Source: an uncultured Clostridia bacterium (GTDB lineage Bacteria; Bacillota; Clostridia; Christensenellales; Aristaeellaceae). Taken from it: a stretch of DNA of 11,387 nucleotides. A program made the position numbers and the translations under genes. Positions 1-6,926 of this stretch are shown here, in pieces; position 1 is the first letter of the stretch, and the number at the start of each line of letters is the position of its first letter. The notes under the pieces are model-generated. The model was given only the letters and a program-made list of their open reading frames with translations, did not search any database and was not told where the DNA came from. Location of the stretch: NCBI GenBank assembly GCA_937907055.1, contig CALCTW010000090.1:1-11387 (forward strand), written 5' to 3'.

Positions 1-26
1 GAGTTGTCTGAAGACAGTTGCTAGAA

Positions 27-44
27 TCGATATAAATATATCGA
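27..44. repeat. 18-bp AT-rich inverted repeat upstream of the first gene
   Basis: TCGATATA and TATATCGA are perfect 8-bp arms separated by AA. The repeat lies about 20 bp upstream of the candidate -35 of the HD gene, so it could be an operator. It could also be chance symmetry in AT-rich DNA. A second small dyad (TGTCT-GA-AGACA, 5-16) precedes it. No protein is known to bind here. Confidence 0.35.
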
Positions 45-61
45 ATAACAATAAATTTATC

Positions 62-90
62 TTGCAATTTAATAAAACAGGTGGTAACAT
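62..90 (+). promoter_or_regulatory. Candidate sigma-A promoter for the HD gene
   Basis: TTGCAA (62-67) and TAACAT (85-90) are separated by exactly 17 bp in AT-rich DNA; each matches the consensus at 4 of 6 positions. Transcription would start near 97. The leader would then contain a small hairpin (GAGGC-gattt-GCCTC, 100-114). That hairpin covers an in-frame TTG at 108 and argues for the downstream ATG at 153 as the start. Confidence 0.4.
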
Positions 91-152
91 AACTTGCGTG
101 AGGCGATTTGCCTCCATACGAGAAAACTGAAAACCGAAAGCTGAGAGTAAAC

Positions 153-797
153 ATGAACTGCCTGATCGACAGAACAAAAGAATATGTGAGAGAGTTTTTC
201 AAGGGCGAGTACAGCGGCCACGATTACTATCATACGGTACGTGTTTTCGAGCTCGCAAGAAAGATCGCCGAAGAAGAGGGTGCTGATATCGAGATCGTAT
301 CGCTGGCGGCATTACTTCACGATGTGGACGACGCGAAAATCTCCCCTGACACATATGCGGGCAAGGTGAATGCGGTTACTTTCCTCAAGAAGGAGCATGT
401 ATCCGATGAAGACATAGACAAGATCGTTGAGATCATTGAGCAGGTGTCTTTCTGCGGTGTTGATTCGGCGGTGCCGTCGACCATCGAAGGCAAGTGTGTT
501 CAGGATGCCGACAGATTGGATGCTCTGGGCGCCATCGGTATTGCCAGAACATTTGCATACGGCGGGAATCACAACAGAGACATTTACGATCCGGATGTTC
601 TGCCCGAACTCGGAATGAATAAGGAAGAATACAGAAATCATGTCTCGACTTCACTGAATCACTTCTATGAGAAGTTGTTCCTTCTTAAGGACATGATGAA
701 CACGGATACGGCAATGAAGATCGCCGCGAGAAGAGAAGAATACATGAGAGCATATGTAGATGAATTCCTGCGCGAGTGGAATTCGGAAGATTGTTGA
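153..797 (+). CDS. HD-domain phosphohydrolase, YedJ/YpgQ-like
   Basis: The 214-residue product is a soluble metal-dependent phosphohydrolase of the HD superfamily. Visible metal ligands are H23-D24 with H27 (SGHDYYHTVRV), H56-D57 (ALLHDVDD) and D119/D121 (VQDADRLDALGAIG). The last motif, with the following ARTFAYGG, is characteristic of the YedJ/YpgQ group; Bacillus YpgQ hydrolyses dNTPs in vitro, but the substrate here is inferred only. Length fits the family. The ATG at 153 is chosen because homologues begin just ahead of the first histidine; its ribosome site is weak (GAGAG). The frame is open up to a TTG at 108, but that codon sits in a leader hairpin. Ten of 12 arginines are AGA, unlike genes right of about 3330. 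The next gene follows after 17 bp, so they probably share a transcript. Confidence 0.85.
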   Translation: MNCLIDRTKEYVREFFKGEYSGHDYYHTVRVFELARKIAEEEGADIEIVSLAALLHDVDDAKISPDTYAGKVNAVTFLKKEHVSDEDIDKIVEIIEQVSFCGVDSAVPSTIEGKCVQDADRLDALGAIGIARTFAYGGNHNRDIYDPDVLPELGMNKEEYRNHVSTSLNHFYEKLFLLKDMMNTDTAMKIAARREEYMRAYVDEFLREWNSEDC

Positions 798-814
798 CAA
801 GAGAGGCATATCAA

Positions 815-1432
815 ATGAGTAACGGAACAGATGAAAAGAGCAGGCTCTACGCGAAGTATGACAAGTACCGCAGATTGAGAAGGATCAGGATAATACTGGT
901 GCCGTTTGTCCTCATGTTTGCGTTCTTTTACTACAATATCGGCTCCATGTTCTTCAAAATGGGAGCGTATCAATATGAAGATGAGAATCCCGGTGATGAA
1001 TACAGACAGTGCATTGAAGAGAACTTCGAGACCGTTCTTCCGGATGACCTGGAGATAGAGAAGGTCTGGGGAGGTGCAATGGGATACAGTTCTTCCGACA
1101 ATCTCATATATCTGCAGGTGAATTACACACCGGAACAGTGGGATGCTTTGGGTATCGGATCCTTCAGAAGCGAGAGTACTGAAGATGCGTCCGGAAAAGC
1201 AAAGGGAAGCAAACTGTCGATCAACGTAAGCGAATGTCAGGAATTGATGGAGTTGTTAACAGAGAACGGCAAACCGCGCGGAAGTCTTCAGACTTTTAAC
1301 ATTATGCGTTGGAGTGGAACAGCCGTCATCATCCTCATCGGTGTCTTCCCGATAGTCACCATACTTCGCAAGAGGACCTGGAAGAAGATCGTTGAGTTAT
1401 CTGAAGAAGAGATTTCCCTGAACAGACAGTGA
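815..1432 (+). CDS. Uncharacterised two-TM protein
   Basis: I do not recognise this 205-residue protein. It has a charged, arginine/lysine-rich N-terminus (residues 8-25), a hydrophobic helix at about 24-43, a mostly polar acidic central domain of about 115 residues, a second hydrophobic helix at about 164-183 and a short charged tail. By the positive-inside rule both ends should be cytoplasmic and the central domain (about 48-160) extracellular, suggesting a small sensor or envelope protein. There is no signal peptidase site, cysteine cluster or enzymatic motif that I can see. The ATG at 815 has GAGAGG 8 bp upstream; an upstream ATG at 776 would overlap the preceding gene. It probably forms an operon with the HD gene. 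No clear terminator follows. Confidence 0.7.
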   Translation: MSNGTDEKSRLYAKYDKYRRLRRIRIILVPFVLMFAFFYYNIGSMFFKMGAYQYEDENPGDEYRQCIEENFETVLPDDLEIEKVWGGAMGYSSSDNLIYLQVNYTPEQWDALGIGSFRSESTEDASGKAKGSKLSINVSECQELMELLTENGKPRGSLQTFNIMRWSGTAVIILIGVFPIVTILRKRTWKKIVELSEEEISLNRQ

Positions 1433-1464
1433 TCGGCAGGGCGCGAAAAAATCATCAACAAACT

Positions 1465-1506
1465 GCACTTTTTAGGGTTAACAAACGCACTTTAGCGTGA
1501 TAGAAT
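1465..1506 (+). promoter_or_regulatory. mgtE leader promoter with GCACTTT direct repeats
   Basis: TTAACA (1478-1483), a 17-bp spacer and TAGAAT (1501-1506) form a credible housekeeping promoter, placing the start near 1513. Two exact GCACTTT copies (1465-1471 and 1487-1493) sit 22 bp apart, about two helical turns, one on each side of the -35. They could be an operator or coincidence. Confidence 0.55.
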
Positions 1507-1512
1507 TTCGAG

Positions 1513-1711
1513 GCGGGAGTACTTCCCGTGAATTCAATGACAAAGTGAGGTGAATACGGTGGACGGCGGCGACAGTTGCGACAAACGAGGGAAACGCGGA
1601 CGAGATATCCTTTGTTCCTTAAAGAGACTGGTGCCGGAAACTGTATTGGCCCTTAAGGACTAAATGATATAACGTTGACCTCTGGATGCCGCAAGCAATA
1701 TCAGAGGTTTT
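1513..1711 (+). ncRNA. Structured mgtE leader, candidate metal-sensing riboswitch
   Basis: The stretch of about 170 nt between promoter and terminator has no ORF worth calling and shows several pairings. CGGGA/TCCCG forms a hairpin at 1514-1528. ACAGTT (1572-1577) is complementary to AACTGT (1639-1644). TCCTTAA (1616-1622) pairs with TTAAGGA (1653-1659). GAGGT (1547-1551) can pair with ACCTC (1678-1682), which is the 5' arm of the terminator. The last pairing would exclude the terminator and gives an attenuation mechanism. Being upstream of a Mg2+ transporter makes Mg2+ the natural ligand guess. However, the conserved M-box (ykoK) strings I know, such as GGUGAGGCUCCU and GCCAAUGGGU, are absent. 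It may be a diverged M-box, another class or an orphan. Confidence 0.5.
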
Positions 1712-1720
1712 TTGTTTTCT
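1678..1720 (+). terminator. Intrinsic terminator/attenuator ahead of mgtE
   Basis: ACCTCTG (1678-1684) pairs with CAGAGGT (1702-1708), followed directly by a T-rich run through about 1719. It lies 30 bp before the mgtE ribosome site and downstream of the leader promoter, so it can only act on the mgtE transcript. That is the layout of a transcriptional riboswitch. Confidence 0.75.
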
Positions 1721-1750
1721 ATGTTTGTCTGCTTTTTTAGGAGGAGACAA

Positions 1751-3145
1751 ATGTCAGAGAAGGAAATTAGAAGAGATTATCAGGACGAGATAATCTCATT
1801 GATGAAGGGGAACGATTCCCCAAGGGTAGTCCATTACAAACTGGAAGATTATCACGCAAGTGACATTGCGCAGATATTGGATGAGATCACAGACCAGGAG
1901 CGCAAGAAGCTCTTCAGAGTCTGCGGTAAGTCTTTGCTCGCGGAAGTTTTCGAGTGTCTGGAAGAAGAGCAGGTAGGTCAGTACCTGAATTCAATGGATA
2001 TCAGGCGCGCGGCTGCCGTTGTTGCAGAGCTCGAGACCGATACTGCGGTTAATGTTCTGCGAGAGCTTGAGAAGGAGAGAAGATCGCTCATTATCGAGGC
2101 TCTTGACTCCGATGTTCGGAAAGAGATCACGATCATCGCATCCTACGACGAAGAAGAGATCGGCAGTAAGATGACCGCAAACTTCATCAAGATAGGTCTG
2201 GACCTCACGGTCAAGCAGGCGATGAGCGCGCTCGTTACGCAGGCCGAAGAGAACGACAACATCTCGACGCTTTTTGTCGAAGATGATGAGGGGGAATTTT
2301 ACGGGGCTCTTACTCTTAAGGATCTCATTACGGCAAGAAGCACGACGGATCTCAATACTTTGATAGTTACATCGTTCCCTTATGTCTATGCGACGGAGCA
2401 GATCGATGAATGTATCGAGAGACTCAAGGATTATTCGGAGGACTTGATCCCTGTTCTTGATGAGAACAACAGGATCCTGGGCGTTATCACGTCGCAGAGT
2501 GTCGTCGAAGTTGTCGATGATGAGCTTGGTGAAGACTACGTTAAGCTCGCCGGACTTACTGCAGAAGAAGACCTTCAGGAACCGCTGGGTCAGAGTATCC
2601 GCAAAAGAATGCCTTGGCTTCTCGTCCTTTTATGCCTTGGCATGGTCGTATCGACATTTGTAGGAGTATTTGAGGGTATCATCTCGCGTCTTACGGTCAT
2701 CATGGCTTTCCAGTCTTTGATCCTGGACATGGCAGGTAACGTCGGAACGCAGTCCCTTGCTGTCACCATCAGAGTATTGACCGATGAGAATCTTACCTTC
2801 TCGCAGAAGCTGAGACTTGTCTTCAAGGAATCCAGAGTAGGACTCAGTGTCGGTATCATACTCGGAATGGCTTCGATCGTTCTTGTCGGCCTGTATCTGA
2901 TGATCTTCAAGCAGCGCGATGCGGTATTCTCATTCTCGGTAAGCGGATGTATCGGAGTTGCATTGCTTGTCTCAATGATCTTTGCAAGCATTATCGGTAC
3001 TCTTATACCGTTGTTCTTTAAGAAGCTCAAGATCGACCCGGCCGTCGCTTCCGGACCGTTGATCACTACGATCAACGACCTCATTGCGGTTGGCTGTTAT
3101 TACGGGGTCAGCTGGCTCTTACTGATAAAGGTGATGGGATTCTGA
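1751..3145 (+). CDS. mgtE: Magnesium transporter MgtE
   Basis: The 464-residue product is a Mg2+-gated Mg2+ channel of the inner membrane; the length is typical. Domain order: a helical MgtE N-domain (about 1-130), two CBS domains (about 138-200 and 200-262), a linker helix with the Mg-sensing acidic stretch (about 254-280), then five TM helices (about 288-464). TM2 carries the family signature AGNVGTQS (328-335) followed by R341. TM5 carries GPLITTIND, with D443 at the position of the pore aspartate of the Thermus protein. The ATG at 1751 is preceded by AGGAGGAG; the frame extends upstream to a TTG inside the terminator T-run, which is not a credible start. The terminator-bearing leader implies control by premature termination, presumably by metal. 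Codon use matches the two preceding genes. Confidence 0.95.
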   Translation: MSEKEIRRDYQDEIISLMKGNDSPRVVHYKLEDYHASDIAQILDEITDQERKKLFRVCGKSLLAEVFECLEEEQVGQYLNSMDIRRAAAVVAELETDTAVNVLRELEKERRSLIIEALDSDVRKEITIIASYDEEEIGSKMTANFIKIGLDLTVKQAMSALVTQAEENDNISTLFVEDDEGEFYGALTLKDLITARSTTDLNTLIVTSFPYVYATEQIDECIERLKDYSEDLIPVLDENNRILGVITSQSVVEVVDDELGEDYVKLAGLTAEEDLQEPLGQSIRKRMPWLLVLLCLGMVVSTFVGVFEGIISRLTVIMAFQSLILDMAGNVGTQSLAVTIRVLTDENLTFSQKLRLVFKESRVGLSVGIILGMASIVLVGLYLMIFKQRDAVFSFSVSGCIGVALLVSMIFASIIGTLIPLFFKKLKIDPAVASGPLITTINDLIAVGCYYGVSWLLLIKVMGF

Positions 3146-3165
3146 TAAATACGGCATTGTAACAG

Positions 3166-3193
3166 TGTTAAATGTGCTGTTGCGGTGTATTAT
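3166..3193 (+). promoter_or_regulatory. Weak candidate promoter for the TSCPD operon
   Basis: TGTTAA (3166-3171), a 16-bp spacer and TATTAT (3188-3193) stand 31 bp before the TSCPD start codon in the 78-bp gap after mgtE. No terminator is evident after mgtE (only a weak AACAG/CTGTT pairing), so read-through is equally possible. Confidence 0.3.
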
Positions 3194-3223
3194 CGGTTAT
3201 GGTTTTCGAGAAGGAGAGCGAGA

Positions 3224-3490
3224 ATGGAACATGTAAGTTACAGCCCTAAGGGTGTTTGTTCAATGCAGATCGATTTTGATGTCGAGGACGGCAAGCTTTA
3301 TAATGTCGAGTTCCTCGGAGGATGCAACGGCAACCTGAAGGCCATTCCGCGCCTGATCGACGGCTGGACCGCCGATGCCATTGCCGAAAAGCTTTCCGGC
3401 GTCACCTGCGGCCGCCGCCCCACTTCCTGCGGCGATCAGCTGGCCCGCGCGGTACTGGCTGCCAAGGCGGCCGAAGTGGCACAGGCATAA
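3224..3490 (+). CDS. TSCPD-domain protein (TIGR03905-like), apparently mosaic
   Basis: The 88-residue protein matches the small stand-alone TSCPD family, which resembles the extreme C-terminal domain of some ribonucleotide reductases; its function is unknown. The conserved cysteines are visible: GVCS (C13), GGCNGNLKAI (C35) and CGRRPTSCGDQLA (C63, C69), a plausible metal- or redox-binding set. In that last motif TSCGD replaces the usual TSCPD. The ATG at 3224 has AAGGAG upstream. The gene heads a tight operon with a PNPOx-like protein (25 bp later) and a flavodoxin. Oddity: codons change sharply inside the gene. The first 35 or so codons use AT-ending choices freely; after GGCNGN nearly every codon ends in G or C. 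The frame is nevertheless intact, so this looks like a join between two homologous genes at their most conserved motif. Confidence 0.8.
   Translation: MEHVSYSPKGVCSMQIDFDVEDGKLYNVEFLGGCNGNLKAIPRLIDGWTADAIAEKLSGVTCGRRPTSCGDQLARAVLAAKAAEVAQA
3315..3345. other. Composition/codon-usage breakpoint inside the TSCPD gene
   Basis: Everything left of here (HD protein, two-TM protein, mgtE, start of TSCPD) uses AGA arginine and mixed leucine codons. Everything right uses CGC/CGT arginine and mainly CTG leucine, at visibly higher G+C. The change falls at the codons for GGCNGNLKA, where homologous genes from different organisms would be nearly identical. It fits a chimeric assembly join, or homologous recombination between relatives. 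Confidence 0.65.
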
Positions 3491-3515
3491 CAGATAACAG
3501 AAAGAGGTAATGATC

Positions 3516-3911
3516 ATGAATGAGATCTATGATTTTCTGAAAAAGAGCGGCGTCTATTATCTGGCGACTGTAGAGGGCGATCAGCCCCGTGTGCGCCCCT
3601 TCGGCACCATCGACCTGTTTGAAGGAAAACTGTACTTCCAGACCGGCAAGAAGAAGCCTGTCGCCTGCCAGCTGAAAGCCAACTGCAAGGTGGAGATCAG
3701 CGCCATGACGCCCGACGGCAAGTGGCTGCGCCTGTGCGGCGAAGCGGTGCTGGATGACAACGTGGCGGCGCAGACCCATATGCTGGATGCCTATCCTTCT
3801 CTGAAGGCGCAGTATCAGCCCGGCGACGGCAACACCGAAGTGTACTATCTGCAGAATGTCACCGCGCAGATCTGCTCCTTCACCGAAGCGCCGAAGACCA
3901 TCTGCTTCTGA
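3516..3911 (+). CDS. PNPOx-like FMN-binding split-barrel flavoprotein
   Basis: The 131-residue protein belongs to the pyridoxamine 5'-phosphate oxidase-like split-barrel family. Telltale features are the opening YYLATVEGDQPRVRPFGTIDLFEGKLYFQTGKKKPVACQL pattern (about 12-50), where TVEGDQPRVRPFG and TGKKKPV form the usual flavin-phosphate contacts, and a later WLRLCGEAVL strand. It is a short stand-alone form, not a full vitamin-B6 PdxH, so the likely role is a flavin reductase or redox protein; the substrate is unknown. ATG 3516 is chosen over ATG 3510 because GAGG (3504-3507) sits 8 bp from 3516 and only 2 bp from 3510. It lies between a cysteine-rich TSCPD protein and a flavodoxin, suggesting a shared redox task. 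Confidence 0.85.
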   Translation: MNEIYDFLKKSGVYYLATVEGDQPRVRPFGTIDLFEGKLYFQTGKKKPVACQLKANCKVEISAMTPDGKWLRLCGEAVLDDNVAAQTHMLDAYPSLKAQYQPGDGNTEVYYLQNVTAQICSFTEAPKTICF

Positions 3912-3938
3912 TCCGACCCGACCGAAAGGAATATGACA

Positions 3939-4349
3939 ATGAAGACCGCGATCCGTTATTATACCCGTTCCGGCAATACGAAAAAGCTGGCCGATGCCAT
4001 CGGCGCCGCGCTGTCCCTGCAGGCGGAAACCGTGGACACGCCCCTGACCGAAAAGGTGGATCTGCTGCTGCTCGGCTGCTCCTATTACGCCTTTGATATG
4101 GACCCCAATGTGAAGACCTTCCTTCGTGAAAACAAGGATAAGATCGGCAAGGTGGTCTGCTTCGGCACCTCCGCCATGAACAAATCCATGAAGAAGCCCC
4201 TGAAAAAGGTGCTGGATGAACTGAACGTGGCACAGGCGGAGGAGGATTTCCACTGCCCCGGCTCCTTCGGCCCCATGCACAAGGGCAGGCCGAACGCGGA
4301 TGATATGAAAGCGGCGCAGGAGTTTGCCCTCAGGATGACCGCGAAGTAA
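3939..4349 (+). CDS. Short flavodoxin-like protein
   Basis: The 136-residue protein has a flavodoxin fold. The N-terminal strand and phosphate loop read IRYYTRSGNTKKLADAI (5-21), the usual T/S-x-S/T-G-N-T FMN-binding loop with R10 in the third position. The LLLLGCSYYAFDMDP segment (about 41-55) is the 50s loop region, and KVVCFGTSA (about 68-76) the third strand. It is at the short end of the family and should carry one FMN as a cytoplasmic electron carrier or enzyme subunit. ATG 3939 is preferred to ATG 3933 because AAAGGA (3925-3930) lies 8 bp from it. It follows the PNPOx gene by 27 bp and closes the operon. No convincing T-tailed terminator follows; a GAGGAG/CTCCTC pairing at about 4424-4461 has a large loop. 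Confidence 0.87.
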   Translation: MKTAIRYYTRSGNTKKLADAIGAALSLQAETVDTPLTEKVDLLLLGCSYYAFDMDPNVKTFLRENKDKIGKVVCFGTSAMNKSMKKPLKKVLDELNVAQAEEDFHCPGSFGPMHKGRPNADDMKAAQEFALRMTAK

Positions 4350-4506
4350 GCGAGGCCCATCCCAAATGCGTGAAGGGCATCTGCCCGCGCAAACAGCAAA
4401 GGAACAAAACCATATAACAGACAGAGGAGGCCCATGTTCAGAGGAACGGCGGTCTCCTCTTTGATTGCGCCGCTTTTCCGGCTGCCCGGATCGTCAGACA
4501 CCGTGA

Positions 4507-4562
4507 TTTAACACAGATTTTACATTACCCGGCTTTTGGATTTAACATAGCCGCGCTATAAT
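4507..4562 (+). promoter_or_regulatory. Pho-box-type promoter of the response regulator gene
   Basis: Three heptamers, TTTAACA (4507), TTTTACA (4518) and TTTAACA (4541), are spaced N4 and N16, followed by N9 and a perfect TATAAT (4557-4562). The hexamer 17 bp upstream of the -10 is the poor TTTTGG, so the promoter probably needs an activator. TT(A/T)ACA repeats at about 11-bp phase match the known PhoP-binding pattern of Bacillus. Autoregulation of the operon is the inference. The same layout recurs at 7293-7348. Confidence 0.7.
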
Positions 4563-4595
4563 GCTTCTATCCGCTTTGAAAAGGAGGCAAACGCC

Positions 4596-5270
4596 TTGAT
4601 CTACATTTTAGAAGATGATGCAGGGATCCGCGAGCTGGTCACCTATGCCGTAGAAAGCCAGGGCATGGCCATCACGGGCTTTGAGCGTCCTTCTGTCTTC
4701 TGGAAAGCCATGGACGCGCAGCTGCCGGAGCTGATCCTGCTGGATATCATGCTGCCTGAGGAGGATGGGCTGACCATTCTGAAAAAGCTGCGCGCCTCCA
4801 GCCGTTCCCGCGCCGTGCCGGTGATCATGCTGACGGCGAAAAACACGGAATTTGATAAGGTGATGGGGCTGGACAACGGCGCGGATGATTTTGTATCCAA
4901 ACCCTTTGGCATGATGGAGCTGCTGGCCCGTATCCGCGCGGTCCTGCGCCGCACCGAAAAAGATCAGCAGCCGGACGCGCAGCGTCTGGGGACGATCCTG
5001 CTGGATATATCCCGGCACAGGGTGACCGTGGAAGGCACGGAGATCGTGCTGACCTACAAGGAATTTGAGTTGCTGGCCCTGTTGATGACGAACGCCGGGC
5101 AGGTGCTGACCCGCAACACGCTGATGGACCGCGTGTGGGGCGGCGAATTTCCCAAGGAGAACCGCACGCTGGATGTTCATATCCGGTCCCTCCGGGTGAA
5201 GCTGGGGCCTGCCGGCGATATGATCAGCACCGTGCGCGGCGTGGGCTACAAGATCGAGGCGAATCCATGA
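4596..5270 (+). CDS. phoP: OmpR/PhoB-family response regulator (PhoP/PhoB type)
   Basis: The 224-residue product is a cytoplasmic transcription factor. The receiver domain (about 1-118) has the acidic pair D7/D8, phospho-acceptor D50 (LILLDIMLPEEDG), T80 (MLTAK) and K102 (SKPF). The C-terminal winged helix (about 128-222) has TYKEFELLALLMTNAGQVLTRNTLMDRVWG, the recognition region RTLDVHIRSLRVKL and the closing TVRGVGYKI. The start is TTG: AAGGAGG (4581-4587) sits 8 bp ahead, and the protein must begin there to keep the first strand. It overlaps the kinase gene by ATGA, so the two are translationally coupled. A Pho-like promoter upstream and the same promoter ahead of a phosphate transporter assign it to phosphate control; sequence alone would only say OmpR/PhoB family. 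Confidence 0.93.
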   Translation: MIYILEDDAGIRELVTYAVESQGMAITGFERPSVFWKAMDAQLPELILLDIMLPEEDGLTILKKLRASSRSRAVPVIMLTAKNTEFDKVMGLDNGADDFVSKPFGMMELLARIRAVLRRTEKDQQPDAQRLGTILLDISRHRVTVEGTEIVLTYKEFELLALLMTNAGQVLTRNTLMDRVWGGEFPKENRTLDVHIRSLRVKLGPAGDMISTVRGVGYKIEANP

Positions 5271-6913
5271 AACGAAAGTTATTCCTGAATCTTCTTCTGA
5301 TCGGTCTGCTGGCGGCATTCCTGAGCTGCGGCAGTCTGGTGGCCGTGATGGCCAATCAATCCGAACAGCAGACCTTCCGGCAGCTGGCCGAGGAAGCATT
5401 GCTGGCCGGACAGGGGTATGCGGAAGCCGGCGATGACTGGCTTTCATCTCTGAGAACGGAGCTGCGCCTGACACACATTGCGGCGGACGGCACCGTGCTG
5501 TTTGACAACGAGGCCAATGCCGCGGCCATGGCGAACCATCTGGACCGCAAGGAGATCGCGCAGGCCCTGACGGACGGCTGCGGACAGAATATGCATGAAT
5601 CCGAAACGATGATGGAGCGCACCCTGTATTACGCGATCCTGCTGGAGGACGGCAGCGTGCTGCGCGTAGCCTCCACGCAAAGATCCGCGCTGTTCGCCGT
5701 CATGAGCAGCCTGCCCATCATCGCGGTCATCCTGCTGGTGATGGCGCTGCTGTGTATCGCGCTGGCGGCGCGTTTGTCCACGCAGCTGGTGAAACCCATC
5801 AACACAGTCGATCTGGACACACCGAGCATGCATGAGGTCTATCCGGAATTATCCCCGCTGGTGGACCGTATTCAGCAGCAGAACCACACCATCCGCGCGC
5901 AGATGGAGCAAATGAAGCAAAGCCAGCAGGAGTTTACCGCCATCACGGAAAACATGAGCGAAGGCTTTTTGCTGGTCTCCACGCGCATGGAGGTGCTTTC
6001 CGGCAATCACGCAGCCTTTGAACTGCTGAATATGAACGCGGAAAAACAGCCGTTTATGCTCCGGAAGGCCTGCCCTGTGCCGCGGATCATCACAGCGGCG
6101 GAATCTGCCCTTGCCGGGATCCGGGACGAAGCGCTCCTGCCGTTCGGCACAGCTTCATGGCAGATGATCGCCACCCCGGTCTCCGCGGACGGTCATCTTT
6201 CCGGCGCGGTGATCCTGCTGCTGGATGTGACGGAACGCACAGACAGAGAAGCCCTGCGCCGTGAGTTTTCAGCCAATGTATCCCACGAGCTGAAGACACC
6301 GCTGACCTCCATCTCCGGCTATGCCGAACTGATGAAGGAAGGCCTTCTGCCGGCTGAAAAAACAAAGGACGCCGCGGCCACCATCTACCGCGAGAGTCAG
6401 CGGCTCATCACACTCATCGGCGATATCATCAACCTGTCCCAGCTGGATGAGGCCGGAGGCCGTTTTGAACAGGAACGGGTGGATCTGTATCAGCTCGCGG
6501 GCGATGTGCTGGATACACTGCAGATCCCCGCGGCTGAACATCACGTTTCGCTGCAGCTCACCGGCAGCAGTCAGACCGTGCTCGGTGTGCCGCATGTGCT
6601 GCGCGAAATGCTGTATAACCTGTGTGACAACGCCATCAAGTATAATCATGACGGCGGCAGCGTAACGGTACAGGTGACGCAGCAGCAGCGGCATGTCCAT
6701 GTCACGGTGAAGGATACGGGGATCGGCATCCCGACAGATGAGCAGCAGCGCATCTTTGAGCGGTTCTATCGTGTGGACAAGAGCCGCAGCCGCGCCATGG
6801 GCGGCACGGGACTGGGATTGTCCATCGTAAAGCACGGCGCGCAGCTGCACCGCGCGAGTATCGATCTGCGCAGCGAGCCCGGAAAAGGCACAGCCATTAC
6901 TGTCATATTTTAA
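5267..6913 (+). CDS. phoR: PhoR-type membrane sensor histidine kinase
   Basis: The 548-residue partner of the preceding regulator has a TM helix at about 5-27, an extracytoplasmic sensor region at about 28-140, a second TM at about 144-170 and a short linker with the PhoR-like VKPINTVDLDTP...YPELSPLVDRI pattern. A PAS-like domain (about 222-325) follows. The HisKA domain has H340 in SHELKTPLTSISGYAELM. The ATPase domain shows the N box (N455 in NLCDNAIKYN), G1 (D483 in DTGIGIP), the F box (ERFYRVDKSRSR) and G2 (GGTGLGLSIVKHG). All catalytic boxes are intact. The ATG at 5267 overlaps the regulator stop; the upstream extension of the frame lies within the regulator gene. What it senses is not shown; in this group phosphate signalling usually passes through PhoU and a transporter. 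No PstSCAB or stand-alone PhoU is in the window. A strong terminator follows. Confidence 0.93.
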   Translation: MKRKLFLNLLLIGLLAAFLSCGSLVAVMANQSEQQTFRQLAEEALLAGQGYAEAGDDWLSSLRTELRLTHIAADGTVLFDNEANAAAMANHLDRKEIAQALTDGCGQNMHESETMMERTLYYAILLEDGSVLRVASTQRSALFAVMSSLPIIAVILLVMALLCIALAARLSTQLVKPINTVDLDTPSMHEVYPELSPLVDRIQQQNHTIRAQMEQMKQSQQEFTAITENMSEGFLLVSTRMEVLSGNHAAFELLNMNAEKQPFMLRKACPVPRIITAAESALAGIRDEALLPFGTASWQMIATPVSADGHLSGAVILLLDVTERTDREALRREFSANVSHELKTPLTSISGYAELMKEGLLPAEKTKDAAATIYRESQRLITLIGDIINLSQLDEAGGRFEQERVDLYQLAGDVLDTLQIPAAEHHVSLQLTGSSQTVLGVPHVLREMLYNLCDNAIKYNHDGGSVTVQVTQQQRHVHVTVKDTGIGIPTDEQQRIFERFYRVDKSRSRAMGGTGLGLSIVKHGAQLHRASIDLRSEPGKGTAITVIF

Positions 6914-6926
6914 AATCACGCGTCGT

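Noticed and set aside
1541..1660. Classical M-box (ykoK) riboswitch call
   Set aside because: The location is right, but only a GUGAGGU-like string resembles the consensus and the other conserved blocks are missing, so I report an unclassified leader instead.
3402..4280. 292-codon open frame on the minus strand
   Set aside because: It is antisense to the PNPOx and flavodoxin genes, with low-complexity His/Gly/Leu-rich translation typical of high-G+C shadow frames and no domain.
4424..4461. Terminator after the flavodoxin gene
   Set aside because: GAGGAG and CTCCTC can pair, but the loop is about 25 nt and the T-run is too short.
4434..4511. 25-codon ORF with AGGAGG upstream, before the Pho-like promoter
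   Set aside because: The ribosome-site spacer is only 3 bp, there is no recognisable peptide and the stop lies inside the first Pho box.
4608..5474. 288-codon open frame on the minus strand
   Set aside because: It is antisense to the response regulator and the start of the kinase gene, both of which have complete catalytic motifs.
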